From Bacillota bacterium (GTDB lineage: Bacteria; Bacillota_E; Sulfobacillia; Sulfobacillales; Sulfobacillaceae), in contig JAKAAL010000093.1 of the NCBI GenBank assembly GCA_021802375.1, forward strand, positions 1 through 10,105: a DNA stretch of 10,105 bases, in the 5' to 3' direction. The notes under the pieces were generated by a model. It saw only the letters and a list, made by a program, of their open reading frames with translations. It searched no databases and was not told where the DNA came from. The first letter of the stretch is position 1. Each line of letters opens with the position of its first letter. The position numbers and the translations under genes were made by a program. Positions 1 through 6,301 of the stretch are shown here, piece after piece.

Positions 1-145
1 AGTCACCGACGGCCCGTTCGAGGGATTCTCAGGACGGATTGAAGAGGTAATATCGGATCGCGGTAAGGTTCGATTGACGGTTTCAATGTTTGGGCGGGAG
101 ACGCCGCTCGAGTTGGACTTTACGCAAGTAGCCGAAATGGCTTGA
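1..145 (+). CDS. nusG: Transcription termination/antitermination factor NusG, C-terminal end (partial)
   Basis: Only the last 47 codons are present; the frame begins at base 2 and ends with TGA at 143-145. The visible protein is a KOW domain: it opens VTDGPFEGFSGRIEEV and ends with SMFGRETPLELDF followed by TQVAEMA, the very conserved end of bacterial NusG. NusG binds RNA polymerase through its missing N-terminal domain. In other bacteria the KOW domain contacts Rho or ribosomal protein S10, so it modulates pausing and termination. Its position directly before rplK is the usual secE-nusG-rplK-rplA order, which supports the call. Only 36 bases separate it from rplK, so co-transcription is likely. 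Confidence 0.95.
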   Translation, partial: VTDGPFEGFSGRIEEVISDRGKVRLTVSMFGRETPLELDFTQVAEMA

Positions 146-148
146 TTC

Positions 149-164
149 TCCCGCCATGGCGGGA
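149..164 (+). repeat. Perfect palindrome/hairpin between nusG and rplK
   Basis: TCCCGCCATGGCGGGA is a perfect 16-base inverted repeat in the 36-base nusG-rplK gap. It ends two bases before the AAGGTGA Shine-Dalgarno sequence of rplK (166-172). As RNA it could fold into a short GC-rich hairpin, although the loop must open some central bases. It has no clean U-tract after it (A-rich instead), so it is not an intrinsic terminator. It could influence ribosome access to rplK or serve as a processing or L1-type control element; that is inference only. Confidence 0.5.
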
Positions 165-181
165 AAAAGGTGAGGGTCAGC

Positions 182-607
182 ATGCCGAAGAAAGTGACAG
201 GGGTTATCAAGTTACAAATTCCCGCAGGCAAGGCCACTCCGGCTCCGCCGGTGGGACCAGCCTTAGGACAGCATGGAGTCAATATCATGGCGTTCGTCAA
301 AGAATACAACGAACGCACCGCCAGCCAGGCCGGGTTGATTATTCCGGTGGAAATCACCGTCTTTGAGGACCGTTCGTTTAGCTTTGTCACCAAGACTCCG
401 CCAGCGGCGGTATTGATTAAGAAGGCCCTGGGTCTGGAGGCCGCTTCGGCAACGCCCAACACGAAAAAAGTTGGCACGCTTAGCCGCCAGCAGGTCCGTG
501 ACATCGCCGAACAAAAGATGCCCGACTTGAACGCCAATACGATTGAATCGGCCATGCGTATGATTGAGGGGACGGCTCGCAGCATGGGCGTCGAGATAGC
601 GGACTAG
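182..607 (+). CDS. rplK: Large ribosomal subunit protein L11 (uL11)
   Basis: 141 residues, the usual length of bacterial L11. The N-terminal domain starts [20 protein letters not shown] and continues with [17 protein letters not shown], the Pro/Gly-rich surface that in the family binds the GTPase-associated centre of 23S rRNA and forms the thiopeptide pocket. The C-terminal RNA-binding domain contains [15 protein letters not shown] and ends with [20 protein letters not shown]. An in-frame GTG at 170 would add four residues, but the ATG at 182 gives the expected MPKK start and sits 9 bases after AAGGTGA (166-172), so I prefer 182. It lies between nusG and rplA as expected. L11 helps build the L10-L12 stalk base whose other components are encoded at 6514-7469. 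Confidence 0.97.
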   Translation: MPKKVTGVIKLQIPAGKATPAPPVGPALGQHGVNIMAFVKEYNERTASQAGLIIPVEITVFEDRSFSFVTKTPPAAVLIKKALGLEAASATPNTKKVGTLSRQQVRDIAEQKMPDLNANTIESAMRMIEGTARSMGVEIAD

Positions 608-664
608 GAACGGAAATTTTGGTGGGAGGCCTAGTGCCGTCAAAACCACAAGGAGGCTTTAGCA

Positions 665-1372
665 ATGGGTCAAGGCAAGCGCTACATCCAGGCGATCGGT
701 CAGGTTGAAAAAGGACGCCTGTATGAGATTGACGAAGCTCTAAGCATGGCTAAAGAGCTTAGCAAGACCAAGTTTGACGAGACGGTGGAAGTGGCGATGC
801 GTCTAGGTGTCGACCCGCGCCACTCCGATCAAGTGGTTCGAGGGGCGGTAGTCTTACCCAGAGGGACGGGGAAGACGGCCCGGGTAGCGGTGTTCGCCAA
901 GGGAGAAAAGATTCGCGAAGCGGAAGAGGCCGGGGCCGACTTTGTCGGTGGCGAGGACTTGGCCGAGCGCATTCAAGGCGGATGGACAGGGTTTGACATG
1001 GCTGTGGCCACCCCCGATATGATGGCCTTAGTCGGGCGCCTGGGAAAAATTTTGGGCCCGCGTGGACTGATGCCCAACCCCAAGACGGGCACGGTAACGT
1101 TTGAGCTGAAAAACGCCATCGCCGAGATCAAGGCAGGTAAGATTGAGTTCCGGACCGAAAAGGCCGGAATTGTCCATGCTCCATTAGGCAAGGTTAGCTT
1201 TACCGTGGAGGCGCTAGCGGAGAACCTGGCGGTGTTGTTAGATGCTGTTCAAAAAGCGAAGCCGGCCGGAGCCAAGGGGACATACATCAAGGCGATAACC
1301 ATTTCCACCACCATGGGCCCTGGCATTCGAATCAATCCGGCGGGGATTCAGCGGGTGGAAGCGGCGGGTTAA
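665..1372 (+). CDS. rplA: Large ribosomal subunit protein L1 (uL1)
   Basis: 235 residues, close to the roughly 230 typical for bacterial L1. The signature [14 protein letters not shown] is at residues 131-144, and the ends of the chain match the family: [19 protein letters not shown] near the start and [20 protein letters not shown] near the end. L1 binds helix 76-78 of 23S rRNA and forms the mobile L1 stalk that helps release E-site tRNA. In several bacteria it also represses its own mRNA. The start is clear: AAGGAGG at 650-656 precedes ATG at a good distance. The 57-base gap from rplK has no terminator, so rplK and rplA are probably one transcript. The usual downstream neighbour rplJ is absent here and lies about 5 kb away. 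Confidence 0.97.
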   Translation: MGQGKRYIQAIGQVEKGRLYEIDEALSMAKELSKTKFDETVEVAMRLGVDPRHSDQVVRGAVVLPRGTGKTARVAVFAKGEKIREAEEAGADFVGGEDLAERIQGGWTGFDMAVATPDMMALVGRLGKILGPRGLMPNPKTGTVTFELKNAIAEIKAGKIEFRTEKAGIVHAPLGKVSFTVEALAENLAVLLDAVQKAKPAGAKGTYIKAITISTTMGPGIRINPAGIQRVEAAG

Positions 1373-1439
1373 GCGAAGGCGTTGAAGCTCCTGTGGTTCA
1401 TGGTTAAACTCGGGATTTTGTAGTGAAGGGGGAGCGGCA

Positions 1440-1757
1440 ATGGTGGTACTCAGTTCTGAAGCGAAGTCCGCGCTCGAGTCGATGCAGTCCGAGCGGGGTG
1501 AGGCAGTGGTCCGGCTCAGTGCCCGTCAAGTATGTGATTGTGGCAAGATTGGGTTCGATTTGAGCTGGGAGAGCCACCCTAGCAGCGATGATTTGGCTGA
1601 GTCTCAGGGTCCGCTGCGATTGATTTACGATCGCGAAAGTGAGCCTTATGTGAGCGGACTGGAAGTCGGTTATCGTGACGAATTGATGGGTAAGAGTTTT
1701 ACGTTCTATAACCCGAATTTAAAGAACGGCGGAGGGTGTGGACGGGAGTTTAAGTAG
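1440..1757 (+). CDS. HesB/IscA-like (Fe-S biogenesis domain) small protein
   Basis: 105 residues. The C-terminal end FYNPNLKNGGGCGREFK resembles the F-x-NPN...CGCG-x-F ending of A-type iron-sulfur carriers (IscA/HesB/SufA). An earlier Cys pair, C32 and C34 in VCDCGKIGF, occupies the region of the first conserved Cys. In classical IscA three Cys are used (one early, two in the C-terminal CGC). Here the first Cys of the C-terminal pair is replaced by Gly (GGGCG, with C100 the only one left), so the ligand set may be C32/C34/C100 or the protein may not carry a cluster. A GGGGGAG sequence about 5 bases before ATG gives a strong ribosome binding site. The gene follows rplA by 67 bases and precedes a terminator, so it probably ends the nusG-rplKA transcript. 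The family call rests on motif shape and could be wrong in function. Confidence 0.7.
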   Translation: MVVLSSEAKSALESMQSERGEAVVRLSARQVCDCGKIGFDLSWESHPSSDDLAESQGPLRLIYDRESEPYVSGLEVGYRDELMGKSFTFYNPNLKNGGGCGREFK

Positions 1758-1770
1758 GGGATGTGACATG

Positions 1771-1801
1771 AGTGCGGTCAGCGAGGGCTGGCCGCATTTT
1801 T
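1771..1801 (+). terminator. Intrinsic terminator after the nusG-rplKA-HesB unit
   Basis: The arms 1773-1782 (TGCGGTCAGC) and 1787-1796 (GCTGGCCGCA) form a 10-bp stem with one G-U pair and a GAGG loop. It is directly followed by TTTTT (1797-1801). The stem starts 15 bases after the stop of the HesB-like gene. This is a standard Rho-independent terminator and marks the end of the first ribosomal protein transcription unit. Confidence 0.9.
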
Positions 1802-1886
1802 CCTGCTTGGCATTGATGGGTATGCTTGAGGGGGGCCAGCGAATAGAATAAGGCAAGCAGTGGCAGGTTAGGGAGGGGGAGAAGAG
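1802..1886 (+). other. Intergenic stretch before the DedA-like gene
   Basis: No clear promoter is visible. The best hexamers (TTGAGG at 1826 and TAGAAT at 1844) are only 12 bases apart, too close for a sigma-A promoter. CTGCTTG (1803-1809) and CAAGCAG (1854-1860) form an inverted repeat 44 bases apart. A purine-rich GGGAGGGGG at 1871-1879 looks like a strong ribosome binding site for a start near 1887. Since a terminator lies just upstream, transcription must restart here or read through. Confidence 0.4.
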
Positions 1887-2633
1887 ACGCAATCGAAAGA
1901 GCCTTTACCTTCTACGGACCAAGGCTGGGCCGCCAAGGTCACCAGTTTTAGCCAACAACCTTGGACGGTGGGTGTGGCTCTGGCGGGGGTTGCCGCGTTG
2001 CTAGCGTGGTGGGGGCTTTCTCATTATCTCGCGGCGTTTCACATCGCGCACTGGTTGGAATCGATTGCCCGCAATCTCAAGCACCGCGCTCACCGTATGG
2101 GCGCGTGGGGCCCGATCCTGCTGATCGTGTTGCTGGGAGCGCACAGTATCGTCTTCGTGTTTCCGATGGAGATCCCTACCTTTGCGGCCTTTAGTCTCTA
2201 TGGACCGATCGGCGGGGTGGCGATCGTATGGATTGGGTCCATGTTGGCTGCCATTATCTCCTACGTTTTAGGCCGTTTGATTGGCCCCCCAATCTTGCGG
2301 CGCTGGGCGAAGAATCCCCGAATTGATGCGGCCCAACGCGTGGTGGGCACCTTGTTGCCGTCTGAGTTGGTCTTGGTGCGCTGGATTTCGCTGATTCCCT
2401 ACGACGCCCTTAACCTTATTTTTGGAACGTGCGAAATACCCCTATGGCGATTCCTGTGGACGACGGGCTTTGGCGTGTTGGTAACCAATATCGCCATGAT
2501 GGTGCTCTATGATCGGGCTTTGCATGCCGCGTGGGGCCAGTTCGTGCTGATTGGCTTAGCGGTGGCGTTGGCGACGATGGTGGCCGTTCATCGCGGCAGG
2601 GCGCTCCGGCAGCGCTTAAAGCCAAAAAGATAA
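1887..2633 (+). CDS. DedA/VTT (TVP38/TMEM64-type) integral membrane protein, probable non-canonical ACG start
   Basis: The certain part runs from GTG 1968 (221 residues). Counting from there, VTT-type features are a P-x-E in FPMEIP (66-70), a Gly-rich membrane segment leading to YVLGRLIGP (about 99-107), and R138...P144...N149...G153 in RWISLIPYDALNLIFG, then further helices to a basic tail. DedA/VTT proteins are polytopic inner-membrane proteins, some linked to lipid (undecaprenyl-phosphate or phospholipid) translocation and membrane energetics; the substrate here is unknown. GTG 1968 has no convincing ribosome binding site. The frame is open back to 1872 and encodes a plausible N-terminus (QSKEPLPSTDQGWAAKV...). 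GGGAGGGGG at 1871-1879 sits 7 bases before an in-frame ACG at 1887, with no ATG, GTG or TTG between. I therefore extend the gene to 1887 (248 residues); the extent before 1968 is inference. Confidence 0.7.
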   Translation, partial: TQSKEPLPSTDQGWAAKVTSFSQQPWTVGVALAGVAALLAWWGLSHYLAAFHIAHWLESIARNLKHRAHRMGAWGPILLIVLLGAHSIVFVFPMEIPTFAAFSLYGPIGGVAIVWIGSMLAAIISYVLGRLIGPPILRRWAKNPRIDAAQRVVGTLLPSELVLVRWISLIPYDALNLIFGTCEIPLWRFLWTTGFGVLVTNIAMMVLYDRALHAAWGQFVLIGLAVALATMVAVHRGRALRQRLKPKR

Positions 2634-2663
2634 TAATTAATCTAGGGTTAAATATACCGATCG

Positions 2664-2692
2664 TTGCAAATAAAAAATCCATGTCGCATAAT
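2664..2692 (+). promoter_or_regulatory. Sigma-A-type promoter of the MarR-exporter operon
   Basis: TTGCAA (2664-2669) and CATAAT (2687-2692) are separated by 17 bases within an A/T-rich stretch that contrasts with the surrounding GC-rich DNA. This predicts a transcription start near 2699, about 62 bases before the marR-like start codon. Confidence 0.7.
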
Positions 2693-2698
2693 GGTCTT

Positions 2699-2723
2699 GG
2701 AGACAATTGGAGACAACCAATCG
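2699..2723 (+). promoter_or_regulatory. Candidate MarR operator at the transcription start
   Basis: Two overlapping repeat patterns lie exactly at the predicted start of transcription. One is a direct repeat GGAGACAA (2699-2706 and 2709-2716) with a 10-base period, one helical turn. The other is an inverted repeat CAATTGG (2704-2710) / CCAATCG (2717-2723) matching at six of seven positions. MarR-family dimers bind imperfect palindromes that overlap the promoters they repress, often their own, so this is a reasonable autoregulatory site. The binding itself is inferred. Confidence 0.45.
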
Positions 2724-2760
2724 ACAGTTGCATGGATCTAGCCGAGGAGGCTCGCCGTGG

Positions 2761-3228
2761 ATGATGGAGGAAGACCTGTCTAAACCGCGCCCCTTGACCT
2801 CGACGGAAGCGGCGCTCAGGGCGTTTTTCAGCTTAGTCAGCATGGGCGAATCGATTTCATTTGAACTGTGGAAGACGCACGGGCTGACCCTAGGACAAGT
2901 GCGTCTGCTCCAGCGGCTCCGGCAAAAGCCCTTGGTGGCGGGAGACCTGGCCAAGGAATTAGATGTGCGCGCGGCCTCCTTGACGCGCATGATGGAGCGG
3001 TTGGAGGCCAGCGGTCTGGTCCAGCGAAACCTCGACCACGAGGACCGCAGGCGCATTCTCGTGGAGATTACCCAGTCAGGGCGAGAAACCTTGGGGGGGT
3101 TGGATTTTTGGAGAAGGGGTCCCATCATTGGGGCCCTAGAAGCCATGAGCGAAGAGGAACGCGCGCAGTTCACCGAGACGCTGGAATGTTTTATGAAACA
3201 CGTGCGCGATCTGGACCAAGATGGGTGA
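2761..3228 (+). CDS. MarR-family winged-helix transcriptional regulator
   Basis: 155 residues, typical of MarR proteins. An N-terminal dimerisation helix leads to the winged helix-turn-helix: LTLGQVRLLQRL (43-53), recognition region LAKELDVRAASLTRMMERLE (63-82), and wing GLVQRNLDHEDRRRILVEIT (85-104), with the family hallmark D-x-R-R at D95/R97/R98. The C-terminal helices complete the dimer interface. MarR proteins repress efflux or stress operons and are released by small aromatic ligands or oxidation; no Cys sensor pair is evident (single C143). The start at ATG 2761 follows GAGGAGG (2744-2750) by 10 bases. An upstream TTG at 2707 lies inside the putative operator and is unlikely. The end overlaps the exporter gene by 8 bases, so this is probably its local repressor. 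Confidence 0.92.
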   Translation: MMEEDLSKPRPLTSTEAALRAFFSLVSMGESISFELWKTHGLTLGQVRLLQRLRQKPLVAGDLAKELDVRAASLTRMMERLEASGLVQRNLDHEDRRRILVEITQSGRETLGGLDFWRRGPIIGALEAMSEEERAQFTETLECFMKHVRDLDQDG

Positions 3229-5182
3229 CGGTCCGCGGGAGCAGGAAAGGAGTGCATCGCGTCCGATGGCTATGGCACCTCGAAGTCACGGAATAGATTA
3301 TAAATGGATAGCGTTATCCAACACCACGCTGGGCATCTTAATGGCCGCCATCAATGGCACCAGCCTCATCATCGCCCTCCCTGCCGTCTTCCGAGGAATT
3401 CACGTCAATCCCCTCGCGCCGGGCGCTACGGGGTTGCTTTTATGGGTGCTCTTAGGCTTTAACGTAGCCACCACCATTTTGCTAGTGGCCTTCGGTCGGA
3501 TATCGGACAGCTATGGTCGGGTGAAGCTGTATAACATGGGTTTCGCCGTGTTTAGCATCGGATCCATCCTGCTTTCGGTGACGCCCGGGCATGGCCTCGC
3601 CGGGGAATGGGAACTCATTATTTTCCGCTTTGTGCAAGGCATTGGCGGCGCCTTTTTGTTTGCCAATTCGGCAGCCATTTTGACAGACGCCTTTCCCTCC
3701 AACGAGCGCGGCTTCGCCTTAGGATTGAATCAAATTGCCGGCATTGGCGGGGCGGTCATCGGCATTGTCATTGGTGGCCTGTTGGCGACGGTGAGTTGGC
3801 GCGCCGTATTTCTCATTAATGTGCCCTTTGGCGTCATCGGGACCGTGTGGGCCTACGTCGCCTTGAAGGAAAGCCAGCGAAGCAGGCCGCCGCTACGAAT
3901 GGACTGGGCCGGCAACATCACCTTTGCCCTGGGCTTGCTGGGCGTGCTCTTAGGCTTGACCTACAGCATTGAGCCCTATAAGACGTATAGTACCGGTTGG
4001 CACAGTCCGATGGTGATCGGGTCGCTTTTGGGCGGCATAGCCCTTTTAATAGCCTTCGTGATCATTGACTACTACGCGCGTGACCCAATGTTCAACCTGA
4101 AATTGTTTAAGAATCAGGCCTTCACCGCGGGAAACCTGGCTAGCCTTTTGGCGGCGGTGGCTCGTGGGGGTCTTTCCTTCATGATAATCATTTGGCTGCA
4201 AGGCATCTGGCTTCCCGTGCACGGCGTGTCGTTTCACCATACCCCTCTGCAGGCGGGGATTGATACGTTGCCGGAAATGGTCGGATTTCTGTTGGCAGGG
4301 CCCATCAGCGGCCGGCTGTCGGATCGGTTCGGGGCAAGATGGTTTGGATTCGTGGGCATGGCGATTGCGGGGCTCGGCTTTTTTCTGCTGAACACGTTGA
4401 ATGTCATCTTTCCCTACTGGACCTTCGCCTTCTATCTCTTTCTGATTGGAGTGGGTATGGGGCTTTTCGCATCGCCCAATTCGGCAGCCATCATGAATAG
4501 TGTGGCCGCCCGCTATCGGGGGGTAGCCTCGGGGATGCGTGCAACCTTCATGAATGCAGGCCAAATGCTCTCGATGGGCATCTTTTTCACCATGGTCATC
4601 ACGGTGCTCACCAGTCGGTTGCCCCAATCTTTGCTCAAGGGCCTCACCGCCGTCCGTCTTCCGCTGGCGGTTGCCACGCGGATATCCCACTTGCCCGCGA
4701 TAGCGGCCCTATTTGCCGCTTTGTTGGGGTATAACCCGATGCAGAAAATATTGGGGCCGAAGGGCCTGGCCTTATTATCACCGACGAATCGGGCCGTGGT
4801 GCTGGGAAGAACCTTCTTTCCCGACCTCATTGCGAAGCCATTTATGCACGCGCTCTCGGTCGTCTTCATTTTTTCGGCCCTGATGTCTCTGGTCGCGGCG
4901 GTGGCATCTCTACTTAGAGGACGGCATTTCGTCTATCAAGAAGAGACAGTGGAGCCGTCTTCGACCATCGTCCAAAATCATGAGCAACTCAAGATGTTGG
5001 CGCTGGCAGGCATATGGACCTCCCGCAAGGGGGCGCGCCCGGGCGCGGGCGCGGAGGAACGGCGCAGGTTGGCTCGGGCGCTGCACCTGTGGGAAATGGT
5101 TGACGGCCCCAGTGAAGAGCGCCCAGGATCCGAGATGGGCAAAGACCACGGGACGGGGATGTTAGGAGGAATTAGACGATGA
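3221..5182 (+). CDS. MFS exporter of the DHA2 (14-TM, EmrB/QacA-like) type
   Basis: 653 residues with about 14 hydrophobic segments, the layout of DHA2 drug:H+ antiporters. Motif A, GRISDSYGRVK, is at residues 92-102 between TM2 and TM3. An antiporter-type motif C region follows in TM5 (GLNQIAGIGGAVIGIVIGG from residue 168). The TM1 motif reads INGTSLIIALP, with Asn45 where the usual LDxTIVNVALP motif has Asp. After the last TM segment (ending near LLRGRHF) comes an unusual hydrophilic tail of about 85 residues, rich in Arg, Gly and Glu. Probable role: export of a toxic organic compound across the cytoplasmic membrane, induced through the overlapping MarR gene; the substrate is unknown. ATG 3221 overlaps marR by 8 bases, favouring translational coupling. 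ATG 3266, 13 bases after AAAGGAG, is a good alternative start. Confidence 0.9.
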   Translation: MGDGPREQERSASRPMAMAPRSHGIDYKWIALSNTTLGILMAAINGTSLIIALPAVFRGIHVNPLAPGATGLLLWVLLGFNVATTILLVAFGRISDSYGRVKLYNMGFAVFSIGSILLSVTPGHGLAGEWELIIFRFVQGIGGAFLFANSAAILTDAFPSNERGFALGLNQIAGIGGAVIGIVIGGLLATVSWRAVFLINVPFGVIGTVWAYVALKESQRSRPPLRMDWAGNITFALGLLGVLLGLTYSIEPYKTYSTGWHSPMVIGSLLGGIALLIAFVIIDYYARDPMFNLKLFKNQAFTAGNLASLLAAVARGGLSFMIIIWLQGIWLPVHGVSFHHTPLQAGIDTLPEMVGFLLAGPISGRLSDRFGARWFGFVGMAIAGLGFFLLNTLNVIFPYWTFAFYLFLIGVGMGLFASPNSAAIMNSVAARYRGVASGMRATFMNAGQMLSMGIFFTMVITVLTSRLPQSLLKGLTAVRLPLAVATRISHLPAIAALFAALLGYNPMQKILGPKGLALLSPTNRAVVLGRTFFPDLIAKPFMHALSVVFIFSALMSLVAAVASLLRGRHFVYQEETVEPSSTIVQNHEQLKMLALAGIWTSRKGARPGAGAEERRRLARALHLWEMVDGPSEERPGSEMGKDHGTGMLGGIRR

Positions 5183-5685
5183 AGAAGTATTTATGGCCGA
5201 TTGGCGGGGTTGTGGTCACCGTCCTAGCCGGAGTGGTGGTGATGGTGGCGCCCTTTGCTCTGCACCTTAACCATGGCAGCCACTGGACGCTTGCGACCAA
5301 AGCCCTGTTTTGGCAAGGATTGGGTGTCATCGTGGTGGGAATGTTGGCGTTGATAGCCTGGCAACGTGACCTTGGTGCGCAGTTGCGCCGCCTAGCGCCA
5401 ACCCCGGCTGACGCCGTAGTGGATCGGACGGAAGGAAAGGAGAGCGCGCCAAGCCAAACGATTAATGAATCTTCTGCGGACGCTTGGGAAAGGGAGTTGG
5501 CTAAACTGGCCGAAGCCGTCTTACAAGACCTCAAGAGCCAAACTGACACGTCGCTCATGGAGTCTAAGTCGTCCGTTCCGGATGATGATCTGAAAGAAGC
5601 GGCATCTGCTCTTCTCCATGATTTATCCCATCGAATGGAGCACGTCGGCGTGGATGGCGGTCGGCAGGGGGGGAGATATTCATGA
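5179..5685 (+). CDS. Small two-TM membrane protein A of the exporter operon
   Basis: 168 residues, not recognised as a named family. Two membrane helices lie at about 6-29 and 43-61, joined by a short loop with His and Trp (NHGSHWT), followed by a hydrophilic acidic tail of about 100 residues, probably cytoplasmic. The tail holds two similar short helices, AKLAEAVLQDL (108-118) and KEAASALLHDL (139-149). Its TM region aligns with the next gene product (VAPF in TM1, WT after the loop, a G-x6-GM pattern in TM2, then L-G...L-x-R-L). ATG overlaps the exporter stop as ATGA, and GGAGGA at 5164-5169 provides the ribosome binding site, so it is co-translated with the exporter. Possible roles are an exporter accessory or scaffold subunit; this is inference from context. 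Confidence 0.75.
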   Translation: MKKYLWPIGGVVVTVLAGVVVMVAPFALHLNHGSHWTLATKALFWQGLGVIVVGMLALIAWQRDLGAQLRRLAPTPADAVVDRTEGKESAPSQTINESSADAWERELAKLAEAVLQDLKSQTDTSLMESKSSVPDDDLKEAASALLHDLSHRMEHVGVDGGRQGGRYS

Positions 5686-6083
5686 CCATGAAAGGGGGTT
5701 TATCGACGGTCCTGCTATTGGGAGGCATTTGGATCGGTGTCGCGCCGTTTTGGCTTGGGTTTGCCTCTAGCCATGGAGCCATATGGACGGGGGCCGTGAC
5801 GATTTCGGTATCGATGGGTGCGCTAATCGTCATGGCGGGAATGGTCGGGCTCTTAGGATTTGCCTCGGGCGCTCTGGGCGAAGCCGAACGGCAGCTCGAG
5901 CGCCTGGCCTCTGAGCCATCGGTACCGGCCCGGGAGAACGAGCAGACGTCCGGATTGCAGGAACCTGTCGAACGCGAAGAACCTGAGGCGGAACCGTTTG
6001 ATACGGATGAAAAGCTGCAAGCCTTGGTGGATCGGGTGCTGAAGGATCACACGCTGGCCTTCGAAGCGGAAAAGCGAACATAG
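5682..6083 (+). CDS. Small two-TM membrane protein B, diverged paralogue of A, SPW-repeat-like
   Basis: 133 residues. Membrane helices lie at about 7-27 and 38-60, with GGIWIGVAPFWLGF in the first. That spacing of Trp, Pro and Gly recalls SPW-repeat membrane proteins, though I cannot confirm membership. A highly acidic linker (about 76-110, many Glu) leads to a final short helix LQALVDRVLKDH (112-123) like those in the tail of protein A. ATG overlaps the preceding stop as ATGA (5682-5685), with GGGGGGAG upstream, so the two are translationally coupled. It is the last gene of the MarR-exporter operon. The tandem arrangement and shared pattern suggest an ancient duplication and perhaps a hetero-oligomer working with the exporter. 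Confidence 0.75.
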   Translation: MTMKGGLSTVLLLGGIWIGVAPFWLGFASSHGAIWTGAVTISVSMGALIVMAGMVGLLGFASGALGEAERQLERLASEPSVPARENEQTSGLQEPVEREEPEAEPFDTDEKLQALVDRVLKDHTLAFEAEKRT

Positions 6084-6139
6084 CGCTTAGGCCACACGCG
6101 TGAGCGCTTGGACTCGGGTAGAGCGTCTCGAGTTCTTGC

Positions 6140-6181
6140 TGATTGCCAGTGGCTTGCGTTTTAGGCAAGCCTGGCAGATCA
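6140..6181 (+). repeat. Strong stem-loop without a U-tract
   Basis: The nested pairs TGAT/ATCA, TGCCA (6144-6148)/TGGCA (6172-6176) and GGCTTGC (6151-6157)/GCAAGCC (6165-6171) form one long hairpin with a small GT bulge and a 7-base loop. It lies 57 bases after the last gene of the exporter operon. No T-run follows on either strand, so it does not look like an ordinary intrinsic terminator. A role in 3'-end protection or processing is possible. Confidence 0.6.
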
Positions 6182-6258
6182 TGACCCGATGCACAGAGGG
6201 GATGCTCATCTTCGCCGTAGGGCGATCGGCGTAAACTCTTCGCGGAGACAATGGGCCG

Positions 6259-6301
6259 CTTCGCCCAACCAGAGAGCACCCGCCGAGATGGCGAAGTTTT
6301 T
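6259..6301 (+). terminator. Candidate terminator/attenuator with large loop
   Basis: CTTCGCC (6259-6265) pairs with GGCGAAG (6290-6296), which is immediately followed by TTTTT (6297-6301). The 24-base loop is long for a simple terminator. A second CTTCGCC at 6210-6216 competes for the same 3' arm. It may terminate the exporter operon upstream of the rplJ promoter. Confidence 0.45.

Noticed and set aside
1803..1860. Inverted repeat CTGCTTG/CAAGCAG as a mobile-element end or operator
   Set aside because: Only 7 bases, 44 apart, no target-site duplication and no transposase; reported only in the intergenic description.
2637..3257. 206-codon open frame on the - strand
   Set aside because: Antisense to the MarR gene and its promoter; Ser/Arg-rich composition without recognisable domain.
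2868..3296. 142-codon + strand frame overlapping marR and the exporter start
   Set aside because: Alternative frame of the MarR gene, rich in Arg/Gly/Pro; the MarR frame has clear family motifs.
4046..4690. 214-codon open frame on the - strand
   Set aside because: It lies entirely opposite the MFS gene, has a low-complexity charged composition (many H, R, E, G) typical of an antisense shadow, and no ribosome binding site was recognised.
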